From Phoronis australis (lineage: Eukaryota > Phoronida > Phoronidae), in NCBI GenBank assembly GCA_002633005.1, contig NMRA01000286.1, forward strand, positions 216,175 to 278,174: a DNA stretch of 62,000 bases. Direction: 5' to 3'. Made by a program: the position numbers and the translations under genes. Shown here one piece after another: positions 11,367 to 23,509 of this stretch (its first letter is position 1; each line of letters starts with the position of its first letter). Below the pieces are notes generated by a model. It made no database searches and was not told the DNA's origin. It worked only from the letters and a program-made list of their open reading frames with translations.

Positions 11367-13342
11367 AGCGCAGACTGACTTCCCCTGTCATCAACTCTAG
11401 TCTTGCTAGCATTAGACTGTTGTTTAATTAGCCGGAAGAAATTACTTAGTCAGCTAAAAAGTGTCAACACGTTTAATGAGCCAGAAATAGAAAATATCAC
11501 ACCAAGCTATGCAGTGGCAAGTATTTATTTTATAAAAGTTGGCATTGAAATATAACTGTCACCATAACATGGAACCCCATGTTTCATTTATATAAAAACA
11601 TTACTATGGTACTTGCCCAGCTATACTAAAATGGTGTGTGACAAACCATTATTTACAGGTCGTGTTGAAATAATATTATTAATTACTACACATAGGCTGG
11701 CCTAGTGGTAACATATTGACCAGCACACCTATGATATATATATGTATATGTATATGTATATATATGTTTCTACTGCTCCTGCACTTAACATCTGTGCAAA
11801 ATCAGACTTTATTCTGGACAAGTTGAACAAGTGTGAACATATACATCCATATGAGGGTCAAACCTTGTCACTCATCAAGGTAGGGTAGTTGACTGATAGC
11901 AAAGGCTCAGCCAGGTTCAACAAAGCTAAGCAAAACTATATATCTGAGAGCTCAGTGCAGCTCAACAAAGCTTGCCAAGGCTCAATGTTCAAAGTGTAGT
12001 AATGCCCAAGGCTAAAACTGAATGGTATAAAAAACACTGAACAGAATCTCCAAAGGTTAAAAAAACAAGTAACTTTATGAACAGCAGAGTTTGTATTAGC
12101 ACATAGTATTTCACCAGCAAAAGATAAATTGTACTCACTAAGTCCAGATTTGTATCTCAGTTTCTAGAATGTCTAGACAAAAGTGAGGATCTCTCAGTCA
12201 CAAACTGGGTACAGTATGTGGACACTATGTGAAAACAGTTTGATGATCATAAGTATGGCTCTAGTCACTTACAGGGGTACTGCTTTTCAAAAATACGGGA
12301 CCCCTGTATTGGTAAAAGAATTCATGTATAATGTTTGATATAGAATTGTTTAGACAACAACTTACAACAACACAACAAGTGGTCCACACTCAAAGCAAAG
12401 GTTATAAATGAACTTACGATGTACTAACACTCTTACTAAACACTTCTAAAAACTAGAAGGTGTCAAATTATGCATCCTACCCAATCTATCAAGTGAAGAT
12501 CATCCGTATCAATGTCCACAAAGCCATCCATGCTCTAAGTCTGCAAATCTGGGTGAAGCCATCAGTGCATGGGTGCTGTTGGATATACCACCGCCCCTAG
12601 TGCAACAGGGGGATTATTACACTAAACCTGCCTGCGGAATCGTGTGTAATAAACCCAGTGTTACAATTAATCCGTATTTAACAGGTGGATGGAGAGTGAT
12701 CACCTTGTATTTGAGCGACCCAATTTAAGCCCATCACAATACATGGTAATCATAGGTGAGTAATAGCCAGGTGAAAAATGCCAACAAATGCCTAACAATG
12801 ACAATGAAAAGACTATTTGAGCTGAATTGAAAAGGTGAGGAAAATATTATATAACCATATAAGGATAGGCTCAAAGACATGTGGGACACAACTCATGGCT
12901 ACTTCTTTAGAAAGAAAATATCAACACCTTTGCAAATCGATGCATAAGACACAGTCTCTTTTTACAAATATTTTGTTAGTTTTTATATTAGCATTCGTCC
13001 ACAAAGTTTTAATTATAACATTAAAAGGAACCTAAGTCAAAAATTAGGCAATGTTTAGAAAATTATGCTGGGAAATTTCAGAACCCTTCAAAATTGAATG
13101 AAACATTATAGGTTAAGATAAATGATTAAGTCAATGTTACAGAAAGATCCAAAAATAATACCAAAAACTAACAACTACCATAAGTCTGTCAAAGTTTTCA
13201 TAGTACTACAGAGTAAATATATTATATATGGTCACAACCAAGCAGAAATTTGAGATATTTATTTTGATTTTTCAAAAGTCAACAAAACTGCCACACCTGT
13301 TACTGCTAAAGTTACACACTAAATTACACACACTGTACTACC
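11367..13342. other. Non-coding stretch with minor repeats
   Basis: Contains a (TA/TG) dinucleotide tract at about 11734-11766. An imperfect hairpin lies at about 12603-12664, with arms ACAGGGGGATTATTACAC and GTGTAATAAACCCAGTGT (14 of 18 paired). No gene seen. Confidence 0.5.
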
Positions 13343-13374
13343 ATTCTTCAATTTCTCGTGAGAAATTGAAGAAT
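13343..13374. repeat. Perfect 15-bp inverted repeat with 2-nt spacer
   Basis: ATTCTTCAATTTCTC is followed by GT and then its exact reverse complement. The arm resembles the GAAGAATT / AATTGAAGAA terminal words of the FQ short-element family, so this may be two element ends abutting head to head. It would form a hairpin in single-stranded form. Confidence 0.8.
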
Positions 13375-13784
13375 AACGTCCCTGTTTGCTATCAAAATAC
13401 TGTTAATATATTATCACTTTAATAGCATCCATAGCTGAGTACAGATTAGACAATCTAAGGAATAGTTAGATAAACCCTCATCAAGGTAGACTATTCAAAC
13501 TTTAGACCCTGAGTGTAAATATTGATTTCTAGATCTGCGTCATCATGAACTTGCGTCATCGTGAACTCCTGCTGTGCGCTATCGGTGGAAGCCGAGGAAA
13601 AAGTGGGCAGTGATCTAAAGCCACAGATAATTACACTGACCACAGGTCATCACTGTTATCAATTCTACCACTGGCCAAAGGCTTATTTAGCAGGATTTAC
13701 AAACTATGCCGAGACTCCCACAGGCAAATGAAGCACAGCACAGCTAAAAAGTGAACTAATTACCTACCCAATTAATGGCAGATT

Positions 13785-13897
13785 GGTAAAAAGTCAAAAA
13801 TAAGCTTTTTACATTCATAAAATGTTTACACTATATTTTTACTGGGTTGAAATCTATATGGCTAAATACACAGACTTGTTCCTATTGTACAACATAA
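13785..13897 (+). repeat. AT-rich dispersed repeat, copy 2 (partial)
   Basis: GGTAAAAAGTCAAAAAT, then TACACAGACTTGT and TACAACATAAACTTAA, match in order the 3' half of the copy at 39330-39850. It stops where the Harbinger-like fragment at 13900 begins, suggesting that one inserted into or replaced part of the other. Confidence 0.45.
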
Positions 13898-13899
13898 AC

Positions 13900-14055
13900 T
13901 TAACTTTGGTCGTGAATTGTAGTTAACAGGGCAAGTTGCAGTAAATAGTAGGATTTAACGGTAGACCATCGATGTTTCGATGCAGTATAAAAACTTTACT
14001 TTGTTATCATTGGAGTTATCGACAGGTATCATCGTCAACAACGGCACGTGTTGCG
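13900..14055 (-). mobile_element. Harbinger-like MITE, partial copy G
   Basis: TAACTTTGGTCGTGAATTG, GTTAACAGGGCAAGTTGC, GGATTTAACGGT and GGAGTTATCGACAGGT match the internal part of copy C (19551-20040) in the same order. Both termini are missing or unrecognisable. Confidence 0.5.
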
Positions 14056-15394
14056 GAATATTTGATTTTTTTTCAAATGCACTTCACTTCATTTATTCTC
14101 CGACCATACACGTAAGATACTTCAAAGTTAAAAATATGCAATTGCAAAACAATTACCAAAGTGCCACCTTGTGTTAACTTAAGTGACCCATACAATAAAC
14201 TGCAACAGATAGTCTTGATTGTTTGGTGCAAAAGCCAGTGTGAAGGTTCAGATAACTTCACAGTTTACATTAACACTCCTCTAATAACACAGTTACCAAA
14301 TTACTATGAAAAAACCTTTAGACCTGTACCACAGTAGCTCCACTCCATTGGCTCACTTGGGAGGGATTCCCTGGCTAAGCCCTATCAACCTTCAAGACAT
14401 TGGACTCAGTGAGTCAACAGCAGCCACTGATATTGTTTAGGCATTACTAGATGGCCTTAGCGAGTTTAATTAGCCCAGTCTGAAATAACCATTTACAAGT
14501 AAGCCAACACCAACATGTATAATCTTACTGATATCTAACCAGATCATCTCCACAAGTAACCATGTGCGATATTTTCAAAAGAAATAAGCATGCCATTATT
14601 TTTCGGGCACCAATAGCCACTCAATGTGACCATATTATGCTTTTGATAACTACTTCTTTCCTTTCTCATAAATTGTCCCTCTGTCGAACTATTTTGCAGC
14701 GACAAATAGCAAGCAGCATTAAGGCTAACATGTTTGTTAATTTATCTCATTATAACTGCTGCCAGTTTGCACAGGTAGAGATACTATTCAATAACTCCAG
14801 GGTCATGACCTCATATTTTTACACCTTGTAGACAAAGCAGCAAGTGATTAATAAACTTGTTACAGTAAAACTTGTTTAATTTAGGACGTAATATAGCGGA
14901 CACTAGGAAACTTTTATTTTTTCACACATATTTAATAAAAGATAAGTAACGCCGAATTAGTAACTGCCATTTTCCAGTTATGTACCGCAACCACCGCAAG
15001 ACAAGACTTCCAAAACTGACATTTCAAAACAATGTTAGAAAATCTCAAACAACGAAAAAGGGAAACTTCGGCAATTTCTTTTGTCTGAAATTGGAAAAAT
15101 TCAATAATCAACTAATTTGGATAATACAAAGCCACAGTGTTCCCCATAAAGAAAACTCTCAATAGTTTTGCAATTCCACAAGTATGATGAGAACTAAATA
15201 GGAAACTACAAACAGTTTATAGGATAAAATGCATTATTAAGCACGCTTCATCACCACTTCCTCATCTCTAAAGCATGAAAAACCCACTTGAAGAAAGGTT
15301 TATAATTAGCACGACAAATTGACCAACCCTTCAAGATCTACAGGCAGCGTAATTTAAATCCAAAGAAACGGTCCTTCTAGAACAAAATTAACTA
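14056..15394. other. Non-coding stretch, nothing convincing
   Basis: Fragments of the FQ family occur near 14880 (TTTAGGACGTAATATAGCGG) and near 15075 (TTTTGTCTGAAATTGG). No gene seen. Confidence 0.4.
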
Positions 15395-15511
15395 TTAAAA
15401 ATGATTTTTTGTAAAATTTCTGAACACAAATAAACCAGGGCTTGATTTGACAACTGGTAAAAATTCCAATTGGTCACAATCATGCTTACATCCCAGTACA
15501 TGCTCAAAATA
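15395..15511 (-). CDS. Candidate terminal exon, unknown protein
   Basis: On the minus strand a long pyrimidine tract (CTCTTGTCTGTTTACTTGCTGCAG) gives the best-looking acceptor in the window. It is followed by 38 open codons and TAA. The product contains CKHDCDQLEFLPVVKSSPG. The tract also reads as GTAAGC after 22 nt, so a very short exon is an alternative. No family recognised and no partner exon found. Confidence 0.22.
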   Translation of the reverse strand, partial: YFEHVLGCKHDCDQLEFLPVVKSSPGLFVFRNFTKNHF

Positions 15512-15786
15512 CTGCAGCAAGTAAACAGACAAGAGTCAAGTTTAAGCAGCAAACATTTTTTCATAAAAGATGAGTACGACAACACCAAATAAACATTTGA
15601 TCATTTCTAAAGCGACAGAATAAACCCCCTGTGGCAACAAAGAGTACTTTTGATTTAGACCAGTTTACCCAAGATACAAATCATCTCAACTTGTTCTACA
15701 TTATTTATGAGGAACGACGTGGGCACCAGAACATTACCAGACCATGTTCGGCACACAACAACCCGACAGTGACAACCCATCTCTAT

Positions 15787-16189
15787 AGGCCCTTTCATAT
15801 TGACTTAACTCTGGTCTGAGCGGAGAGTCGACGTAAATAGCGCAGTTAACTGGACCGTTCATACTGGCTTCGGTAGTTAATGACCATCGAAGTAAAGGGT
15901 TGGTGACGCTGATGTCATCGAAGTTATCGCAAGGTAGCACTGCACGCTAAGATTTTTTCAATGTGACAATTCGGAACATTTAAATGTGCTAAATGACATT
16001 AAACTCGTTTTTAAATCGATTGGTTATCCTTAGAGCAAAAAATAAGTAGTTATTAGTGACGGCACTACTCTTTAACTGTTGACGATAACAGTGGCACCTG
16101 GCGATAACTTCGATTGGACCGGAGTTAAGCGTTCATACTGACCGCAACTCCCCAAACCATGACGCGTCGACGTTAGTATGAAAGGCCCT
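15787..16189 (+). mobile_element. Harbinger-like MITE, copy B with perfect 3-bp duplication
   Basis: Ends AGGCCCTTTCATATTGAC and, in reverse, AGGGCCTTTCATACTAAC. It is flanked on both sides by TAT (15784-15786 and 16190-16192). Internal words match copy A throughout (CAGTTAACTGGACCGTTC, GATAACAGTGGCACCTGG). About 403 bp, non-coding. This is the cleanest copy for defining the family termini. Confidence 0.85.
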
Positions 16190-16665
16190 TATGAAGCTGA
16201 TCTCAGGCAATAAACAATCCAAGCACAAGGATCACCTCTAATCTGAAGGACTTAAGCTCAGATTTATAACAGTGTGTGATTTGCCATGTTTTTTGACTGA
16301 GGACAGGTTATGGTGGCTTTTAAATTCCGCACCGTACCATCCATCAAGCGTTTTCAGACTTTGTGTGCATTCACAGCAACAAACCTCTTCAGATTGACAA
16401 AAAATCAATTTTAGGAAAATATTTTTGACTGAAATTGGTAAGATTATAACCAACACGCTTAATTCCAAAATAAAGCACTTTATACTTTTCCTATAAAACT
16501 GCAATGAAACTATTGCTATAGAGTGTGATTCATTTAACAAACATTTTTACTCTTTAAGAGACTGGTAACCAAGATTGTGTTTTGGATAACATTCAAAACT
16601 GATCCTCAAGGCTTTATTATGGTGGTAGACTAATACACAAAAGTCCTGTTTAGACATCAATTTTT

Positions 16666-17065
16666 GGCCCGGCGCAACTGACACGGAGCAAATTGACCCG
16701 TGTCAAGCGACCGTTTACACACACAACTCACTAACCGTGGCAAGACGGAAATTAAAGGCTGGAGAGACTGGATTGCACATGCGCAGGTTTACAAATGACG
16801 AGAGTTGCAGAGACAAAGAACCCGTACGTAGGTCATTGCACAAACGCAGTACAGATGATCCTTTCCGCCTTACTCCAGTTTCGCGTTTATACTTATAATT
16901 GATATGGCGCAAGATGTTCGGGCGCAAATTACTCTACCTCCCAAACTGGTGGCAAAAATTTGTCACCGCAGTGTCAATTTGCACCGTGTCAGTCCGTTTA
17001 CACACTGGAACAACTTGTTCCGTGTCAGCTGATCTGTGTCAACTTCGTAAGTGTAAACGGCACTA
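16666..17065. mobile_element. Inverted-repeat element with GTTTACAC / GACACGG arms
   Basis: ACTGACACGGAGCAAATTGAC near the left (16678-16697) is mirrored on the other strand by ACTGACACGGTGCAAATTGAC (rc of about 16974-16993). CCGTTTACACACA is mirrored by TGTGTAAACGG. The right end read in reverse is TAGTGCCGTTTACACTT, which resembles hAT-type termini; that assignment is inference. The left terminus appears lost. No coding capacity. Confidence 0.5.
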
Positions 17066-17247
17066 AAGATACCATACGCATGGATAAGACTGCAGGGGTG
17101 TCCTTATTTTAAAGTTGCATTTCGTCCCGTTAAGCTGGCTAAAAATGAAAATTGAATTGGGCCTACTCTAATAAAATCGGTCTGAATGTCAGTCACATAG
17201 TTCTCTTGTAAGATAAAAAATGAGGAGCTTTTTACGCACTTCCCAAC

Positions 17248-17300
17248 TGGTCTCATGAGAGGCTAACCTACTGTATTGTACAGTTTGAATCTCGCCCAGG
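17248..17300 (+). mobile_element. Possible SINE head (weak)
   Basis: TGGTCTCATGAGAGG is followed after about 20 nt by CAGTTTGAATCTCGCC, resembling A and B boxes at a plausible spacing. The boxes are poorer than those of the two other SINEs in the window. Confidence 0.25.
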
Positions 17301-17316
17301 TCTTCAGGCAGAACTG

Positions 17317-17405
17317 CCTCTGTTCAGTAACACTAGGACCTCGCTAAAAAGCAAGACCTAGATTCTAGCTAGGTTCTAGCGTAGGTGCTAGCGTTACAGA
17401 ACAGG
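17317..17405. repeat. Imperfect 30-bp hairpin
   Basis: CCTCTGTTCAGTAACACTAG at 17317 pairs with its near-complement around CTAGCGTTACAGAACAGG (to 17405). The spacer is about 30 nt and carries further CTAG motifs. Could be part of a folded-back element or of an RNA secondary structure. Confidence 0.6.
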
Positions 17406-19114
17406 AGGCTGGGCTACCATCTATGAAGCCTATCAGCTTACACTTCTCCATTTATGGATCAGAAGCAGAAAATTCAATCCCATAATGCAACACTCCAACC
17501 TCAGGTATCAATGAATCCCTTCAGTGGACACCATTTTGCTACCGCAGGCTAGTACTTTAGCTCCCAAGAATACTCACGACTAAAACACTCGTTTTTCACT
17601 TGCGGGGAATTTTGCTAGGTCTTGTGCAATCTTGATTTTCTCGAAAGCACCTAGGTCTGTGGAATGCTCTCCAGTTATACCACACAGAGGTAGGCAGTCT
17701 GAGGTTTGTAATATATCATGCTGGGTCTCCGTGGTTTTTCACCTGCAGGACTTAATTATGCAACAACATGGAGATAGTGTTCCACTTCCCTGATGAGCTG
17801 GAAAACTCGCAAGTGACCTACTTTGATTTTTCAAGCATTTTAATTCCTTGTTGGTTCAAATTAGTTCCCTCACTAAAAAGCTGACAGTCATAGATTAAAG
17901 ACAGAGCGTTACTCAATCCATGGTTTGAACTAATAACTGCACTCTTGTTGAAAATAACACTCATTGCTCTAGAAATAGCAATTAAATGTCCAAGTGAAGT
18001 TATTCAGACTGCAATAAATAAAGGTCACCATAATTGATTAGGAAGATTCCACAAATTTGACGTAAATGAACTATATGATAGTGCCATGAGAGACATTTCT
18101 GCTTGTTCACTGAGTTAAAGGATGCAATTAACCCAACATCATGGCTTTACTGATGGAACAACTACAGAGAGAGTTCGTCAAACCTTTGAGACCGCAAGTT
18201 GATGGTTGATACGACACAACTCCAATGCATGCTAACACGTAATTAAGCCCGACCAAACAGATTGGACTATCTATCAAAGCTTGTAATGATCATCTTTCAG
18301 AACAATGACCTCAAGTTGTATATTCATAAGACGTCTTTATCATACAAGAAAAGCTGCCAAGCCATTTCATCCAATGTGAATGTTCAAATCGACAACACGT
18401 AATGAGTATGAATATTCAGCTGTAGCAGCAGCAAAGGCTTTTGCAGGAAGAGCAACAGCACCAATACATTAAGCAGATGCAATGCCACCAGTGGCAACAG
18501 CAGAAATTAAAGACCAATTAATTAATTACTGGCATTCATGTGCAGCCACCTATTGAGAGAAAACAAAACTACAGGGCAAAATCAGTGAACGAGAAAGTAA
18601 ATAAGTATCAGTTTCTAACACAACTCCATAGGTGCAGCTGAACAAACAGTTTAGAAACGTCCCTCGAAGTATCCTTGCAATGCCAACTACACCTACGCTG
18701 CCACGTTGAAAAACAAATAACCTGTTTACGATTTCAATCTTTTAAAAAACAGCATAGGGTAAGTGCCAAACACCTGAGAGTCACCTCTGAAGACTTCTGG
18801 TAATACAGGACTAAGAGATAAACAAAGCAATTGGGCGTCTCTAAACTGCAGGCATAAACTGTGAATAACAACTGAGCACCCTCTAAGGTGAATGGTTCAG
18901 AATAAGGTGAAACAGTGATAACACTGCTTAGAAGTTAATTAAAAGCAGGTTAAATACCATGCTAAACCTACAAGTTAAAGGTCAGCCTAGGACATAGCTT
19001 GGTCAGAACAGTAATTAAGCACTATCTACTGACCAGGAAAGATAGAGTTCATGTTAGAAGGAAAATTATGACTTTTTTACTCAAGACTGACCTTTTGTCA
19101 TTTAAGTTGGTGTG
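17406..19114. other. Non-coding stretch, nothing convincing
   Basis: A 52-codon open stretch on the minus strand between about 17577 and 17740 has no partner exon. No repeats recognised. Confidence 0.35.
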
Positions 19115-19178
19115 CACTACACACATACACACATACACACACACGCACACACAAACACACACACACACACACACATAC
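19115..19178. repeat. CA microsatellite
   Basis: (CA)n with scattered ACAT, ACGC and ACAAAC interruptions. The open frame of threonine and histidine codons across it is an artefact of the repeat. Confidence 0.95.
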
Positions 19179-19550
19179 AGTACAGACAGGCGCATGCACA
19201 TACTGACAACAGCTAGATAGACCTGCACTTAGAATGCTCCAGCAAACCTCAAAAGTGCAAATCTACAAGAAGTGTGGATCACACACTTCCACATACACAA
19301 CCAAGACACATACTCTCAAACCCAGGAAGTCAGACTGAACATCAGTAAACTCACGACCCTTTACCAGACAGACCACTTCCTAAGCCACAGTGCTGAAACA
19401 GGAAATAATCATTTACAGGGGTCCAGGATGATGGAAACCAGTTTGATGCCTGTTATTCAGTGGATCAAAGTGGTTCTCAAAATGCAAGACCCCACAAGTG
19501 ACTATTACCAGTGAAACACTGGTATCATTAGTAACTTGGTTTACTTTTGA

Positions 19551-20040
19551 AGCTCTTTCATATTAGCATCGATGCCTCGACGAGTCAATGTTTTGGGGGG
19601 TTGCAGTCAGTATGAACGGTTCACTTGGTTAACTTTTGTCCTGAATTGAAGTTAACAGCGCCAGTTAACTTTTCAGTAAACAGGTGGATTTAACAATGGA
19701 GTTGTGGTGCAGTATGAACAGTCAACTACGGTTCCATCAAAGTTATCGCCAGGTGCCACTGCTGTAGTCAAAAATTGAAGGGCAATGTCGTTGCTAATAG
19801 TTGCTTACACTTTGCTCGCATATTCGCCAATCGAAATAAAAATAAGTTTCAGGTTAATCAGTGCATGTAAATGTTCAACAATTGTCACACTGAATCTTTA
19901 CAAGCAGCGCCACCTTGTCATTACTTCGATGACAACAGCATCACCTACCGTTTACATCAATGTCCTTGACTACCAAAGCTAGTATGAACAGTTTAGTTAA
20001 TTCCGCTTAGACCGGAGTGTAAGTCTATATAAAAGGGCCT
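19551..20040 (-). mobile_element. Harbinger-like MITE, copy C (inverted)
   Basis: Left end AGCTCTTTCATATTAGC and right end AAAAGGGCCT. Relative to copies A and B the internal words run in the reverse direction (GGTTAACTTTTGTCCTG, TTATCGCCAGGTGCCACTG, GACCGGAGTGTAAG). About 490 bp. Flanks are TGA and TCA, so the duplication is decayed or absent. Confidence 0.7.
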
Positions 20041-20157
20041 TCATATTAAACTACGACTGCACATATGATAATTATCACTGAACATGCTATTTTCAATGAT
20101 GACTACTAGTAGCTACTATTGGTCCTCCTAACCAAGTTAAATATATTAGCAAAGTGT

Positions 20158-20285
20158 CAACTGCTAAGTTAACTTGAGTGTTTCCATTAGTTTCGGTAGT
20201 TTAAAGACATCGGAGATATCACTAGGTGATGCTATTGTCATCCAAGTTATGGCAAGGTGCATGGCAATATATAGAAGTGACTCCT
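20158..20285 (+). mobile_element. Harbinger-like MITE, partial copy E
   Basis: AAGTTAACTTGAGTGTTTCC, TTTCGGTAGTTTAAAGACAT, GTGATGCTATTGTCATCC and GTTATGGCAAGGT follow the order of the left third of copies A, B and D. It lies about 120 bp past the end of copy C but in the opposite orientation, so it is a separate insertion or a rearranged piece. Confidence 0.5.
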
Positions 20286-20761
20286 AGCCAGCTAACAACA
20301 ATGGCCACGCACTTCGCTGTTACAGCCACAAGATTACTTCCAAATACACTAAGTTAAGCGATCCCACTGACAGACATCTGCCTGAACTTTAATGGGAAAG
20401 GTCTTTATTAAGAGTATTCGAGCAGAAAATTATAATATTTCTCAGCAATCAATAAAAGTACATCATCCCAGGTGAAAAACAATGGACTCCTGACCCCCCC
20501 ACAGGAGTCTATCAATGATCGCCAATGACGACTTTCTCACCGCAGTGATGTCATAATGATACTAGTCACATGAGGTTATCAGATATTGGTAAGCGGACAG
20601 ATCTGATCAGAACAAGACTACAGCTTAATGGGCCAGTACATCCCTGTTAAAAACAACAAGTTTCAGTGCATGATTTGTACCCTGCCCTGTGTCACAAGCT
20701 TATCAATACCTACCACACACTACTACGTCAGAGTTTAAATTAAGACCTCCATATTTCACAG

Positions 20762-20869
20762 TATATGCTTGGCATGTATTATGTTGGTCAGGATACGGTC
20801 GGTGACTTACTGCCCCTGCTGGACAAACCAGGGGGCCAATACGTAAACCTGGAGCATGTTGACCACATG
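20762..20869 (+). CDS. Probable exon 1 of a two-exon gene segment, unknown protein
   Basis: 36 codons, phase 0 at both ends, between the acceptor CCATATTTCACAG and the donor CACATG followed by GTAAAT. The product reads YYVGQDTVGDLLPLLDK, then PGGQYVNLEHVDHM. The exon is GC-richer than its surroundings, and about 40 per cent of its codons start with G, as expected for coding DNA. It joins in phase to 20936-21085 across a 66-nt intron. That intron has GT, a branch-like CTAAT, a pyrimidine tract and TTTTACTTTTCTAG. I do not recognise the family. Upstream exons were not found; copies C and E of the MITE lie directly upstream. Confidence 0.42.
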
Positions 20870-20935
20870 GTAAATCTCAGTACTGCACAGTCCAAGCTAA
20901 TATATTTGGAAAATGGCATAGTTTTACTTTTCTAG

Positions 20936-21085
20936 AATCCCAAATATAAGCTCAGGCTTCCATTAGCAAACACAGGGCCTGTAAACAGAATATGTGCCAT
21001 TGACGATGACATAAAAAACCAAGTCGTTAGGAGAGGTGGTACCATTTGTGAAGTTTATTTTGAAGATAAGCCAAAAACATGCTGA
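20936..21085 (+). CDS. Probable exon 2 of the same segment, ending in a stop
   Basis: Continues the frame of 20762-20869 with 49 codons and TGA. The product reads NPKYKLRLPLANTGPVNRIC, then AIDDDIKNQVVRRGG and TICEVYFEDKPKTC. It may be the terminal exon, or splice earlier at GAGAG followed by GTGGTA. A further acceptor (TATTGTTTCAG, about 21133) lies downstream. Mixed charged and hydrophobic composition suggests a soluble folded protein. Not recognised as any transposase or known domain; the similarity search that would decide this cannot be run here. Confidence 0.42.
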   Translation, partial: NPKYKLRLPLANTGPVNRICAIDDDIKNQVVRRGGTICEVYFEDKPKTC

Positions 21086-23509
21086 AATAAGCTATGTCCT
21101 GTTTCTTATTTAAAGCCTTGTTATTGTTTCAGATTCACTAGCTCATAGAAAATCTTAATTATGTCTCCAGAAGTAGGGCCTATGTTTGGAGGCTTGTTCC
21201 TGGAAATTTTCAGGAAGAGTTAATTAATGCAAAACAAATAACTAGGACGAAAATTAAACTGCAACAGTAACATTGGCAAATCTTTTCTTTAGATTATGAA
21301 TAACTGAGAGTTTAACAAATATTTTGAAAAAGCAAAAGATGAACATAAGCAAATCTCAAGAAAATTTGGACGTGATAAAGAGCAATAAGCTTCATAGTTA
21401 GTACTAATTAGTACTAATTACGTGCTAATGGGCATAAATATGCATTCATTCAGGAGGCAGGAAAACACTTCATGAAATTTACACAAATCTGTTGCCACAC
21501 TGGTTCGATATACATTGGACACCTAGAAGCATTACTGAGTTATAGTTCAGATGTGAATGCAAGTGCACAGATATTTGTGTGCCCAGGTAATGACAGTTTA
21601 CACTTTTGAATGATGCAAGAATTCTGACATGTTGCATTAAGTGCCCTGTTGGAAATGTCATCATAAATATGTCTAGTTTGTCAGTATCCTCAAAACTTCA
21701 TGGTTTACTGTATTGATTTATAGTCAAACTTAATGATTATCTATACTTAAATTACTGCTAACCATTCTGCCAAAAGCACCTACCCAAAAACATTGTTTCG
21801 GACAATAAAATACAAATTATTTGCTTACAAATGCCCTTTATTTTCAAATGAGAATGTTGGTCAAAACAATGTTAGAAACCTTTGAAAAAATAAAAATCAA
21901 GTATTTTTTGACTGAAATTGATGATATTCAACCATAAATGCTATTGGCATTTACACTGAACTTGTTACAATCCCACCGGTACTAAAGAATAACTGAATGA
22001 AACAGAAATCAATGAACAAAAATTTCCCAATAAGTCTCAAAAGATGTAATTTTCTCCTGGTTTCTTGTATCATTTGAAGTTTTTGACGAAACTGTCAACT
22101 TCTTACAGAACGAACAAAACCACACATATTCCTCAGTAGTCTTGATATCTTGTCAATATTCAGCTGCACTTCAAAGAAAAAAATACACACAAGGTGCACC
22201 GAGAGACCAGCATTGAGTACAACTTCCATTTCACCAGCATCATTACTTCAGGAGAAAATATACCATATCCTGGTTAGGTAACAAGCCTAATTAATCATCA
22301 GACATACATATTTTGCTAATTGGCAATTAGAATCCATGAGAAACATCAGAAGACTTGGGTTAGGTGAATGTAATATAACTACACAGTCTAGCAGGATTTC
22401 AGGAAATTCAAGATCCCTGCAAGCTAGAAACTGAACCCCGTGCAAATTGATGATATTATTTTAACTTAATTTCATCCAGACATAGATTTCTTTCAGATTG
22501 CAAAGTTACCCCTGACAACGAGGATATCAACCAATTAGTGACGTCATAGCTCAGATTACTTTACAAAAAATTCTATATTACATACCAGCCGACAGGATAA
22601 GTGAAGGTTTAGATCAGGTTGCCCTAAATCTTTTGTGATTGAAGTTTACTTTTTGCGAGCATGACCAAGTCTCAAACCAATGGGGGTGGGGTGGTATTAT
22701 TGTACAAATATCATTTAGATAAGAATATAAAGAACAAACTATGAAAGATTTGCACTAGCCAAACCCAATGCATATTTCTGTGACTTTGATGTCCATAGAA
22801 ATTGTCCGAGCCATATTTTTGTCAATGCGGAAAATGTTCACAACTTAACTATGTTCAAAATTGAAATAACTGAAGCCCATGTTATGCTGGATTAAAAATT
22901 CAACAAACCGAAAATATACTTGTGTTCCACAGACTCCTGGATACTTCCACTGACACCCAGAAGATGGCAGCACACCACACATTGATATACAACATTTATT
23001 ACAGCTGGTTTCTCTATGAAACAATGATAAATCTGCCCATCACTATAGTCTGAAGGTAGGCTGCAAATTAAAATAGATGAAGGCGCCTAATGGCAGGGTG
23101 AATTGTAAAATCAATCCGCATCGTGCCATTCTGAAGGATGCTGTTAGCCGAGACTAAGGGTCATTTTAAAAAGAGTAATTTGCTAGCAACTAACAATCTT
23201 AATTGAAATGCAACAAATCTAACCTGGAATTGACTGCAAAAACTAGTCATAGAAGCTTTAAGCAGGACTCCTTGTGAACAATGACTAACCAGTGTTGGTC
23301 AAGTTGAGATTACCTAGCTGGCGTCCAAGAGTTGACAGGGCATTTCCTGTTCATTCTTAACCAAAATCATGCGACTATAAAATTCCAATAAAATTCCTCC
23401 CAATACCGGACATAACTGTGCCCATCTGTGGCAGCACCTGAGAAAAGATCGTCTACCTTTGTTGACTAAGACAACCCTTAACGTAACCTTCCTATAGCAT
23501 GAGAGAGTG
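21086..23509. other. Non-coding stretch, nothing convincing
   Basis: AT-rich. Near 21905 a fragment of the FQ family (TTTTTTGACTGAAATTGATG) is seen. A tiny AGTACTAATT duplication lies near 21405. No gene seen. Confidence 0.4.

Noticed and set aside
17577-17740. 52-codon minus-strand stretch ending in KIKIAQDLAKFPASEK
   Set aside because: Reads like protein but has a stop just before its only good donor and no partner exon; it shows how easily such frames arise here.
19115-19220. Histidine/threonine-rich short protein
   Set aside because: Produced by the CA microsatellite.
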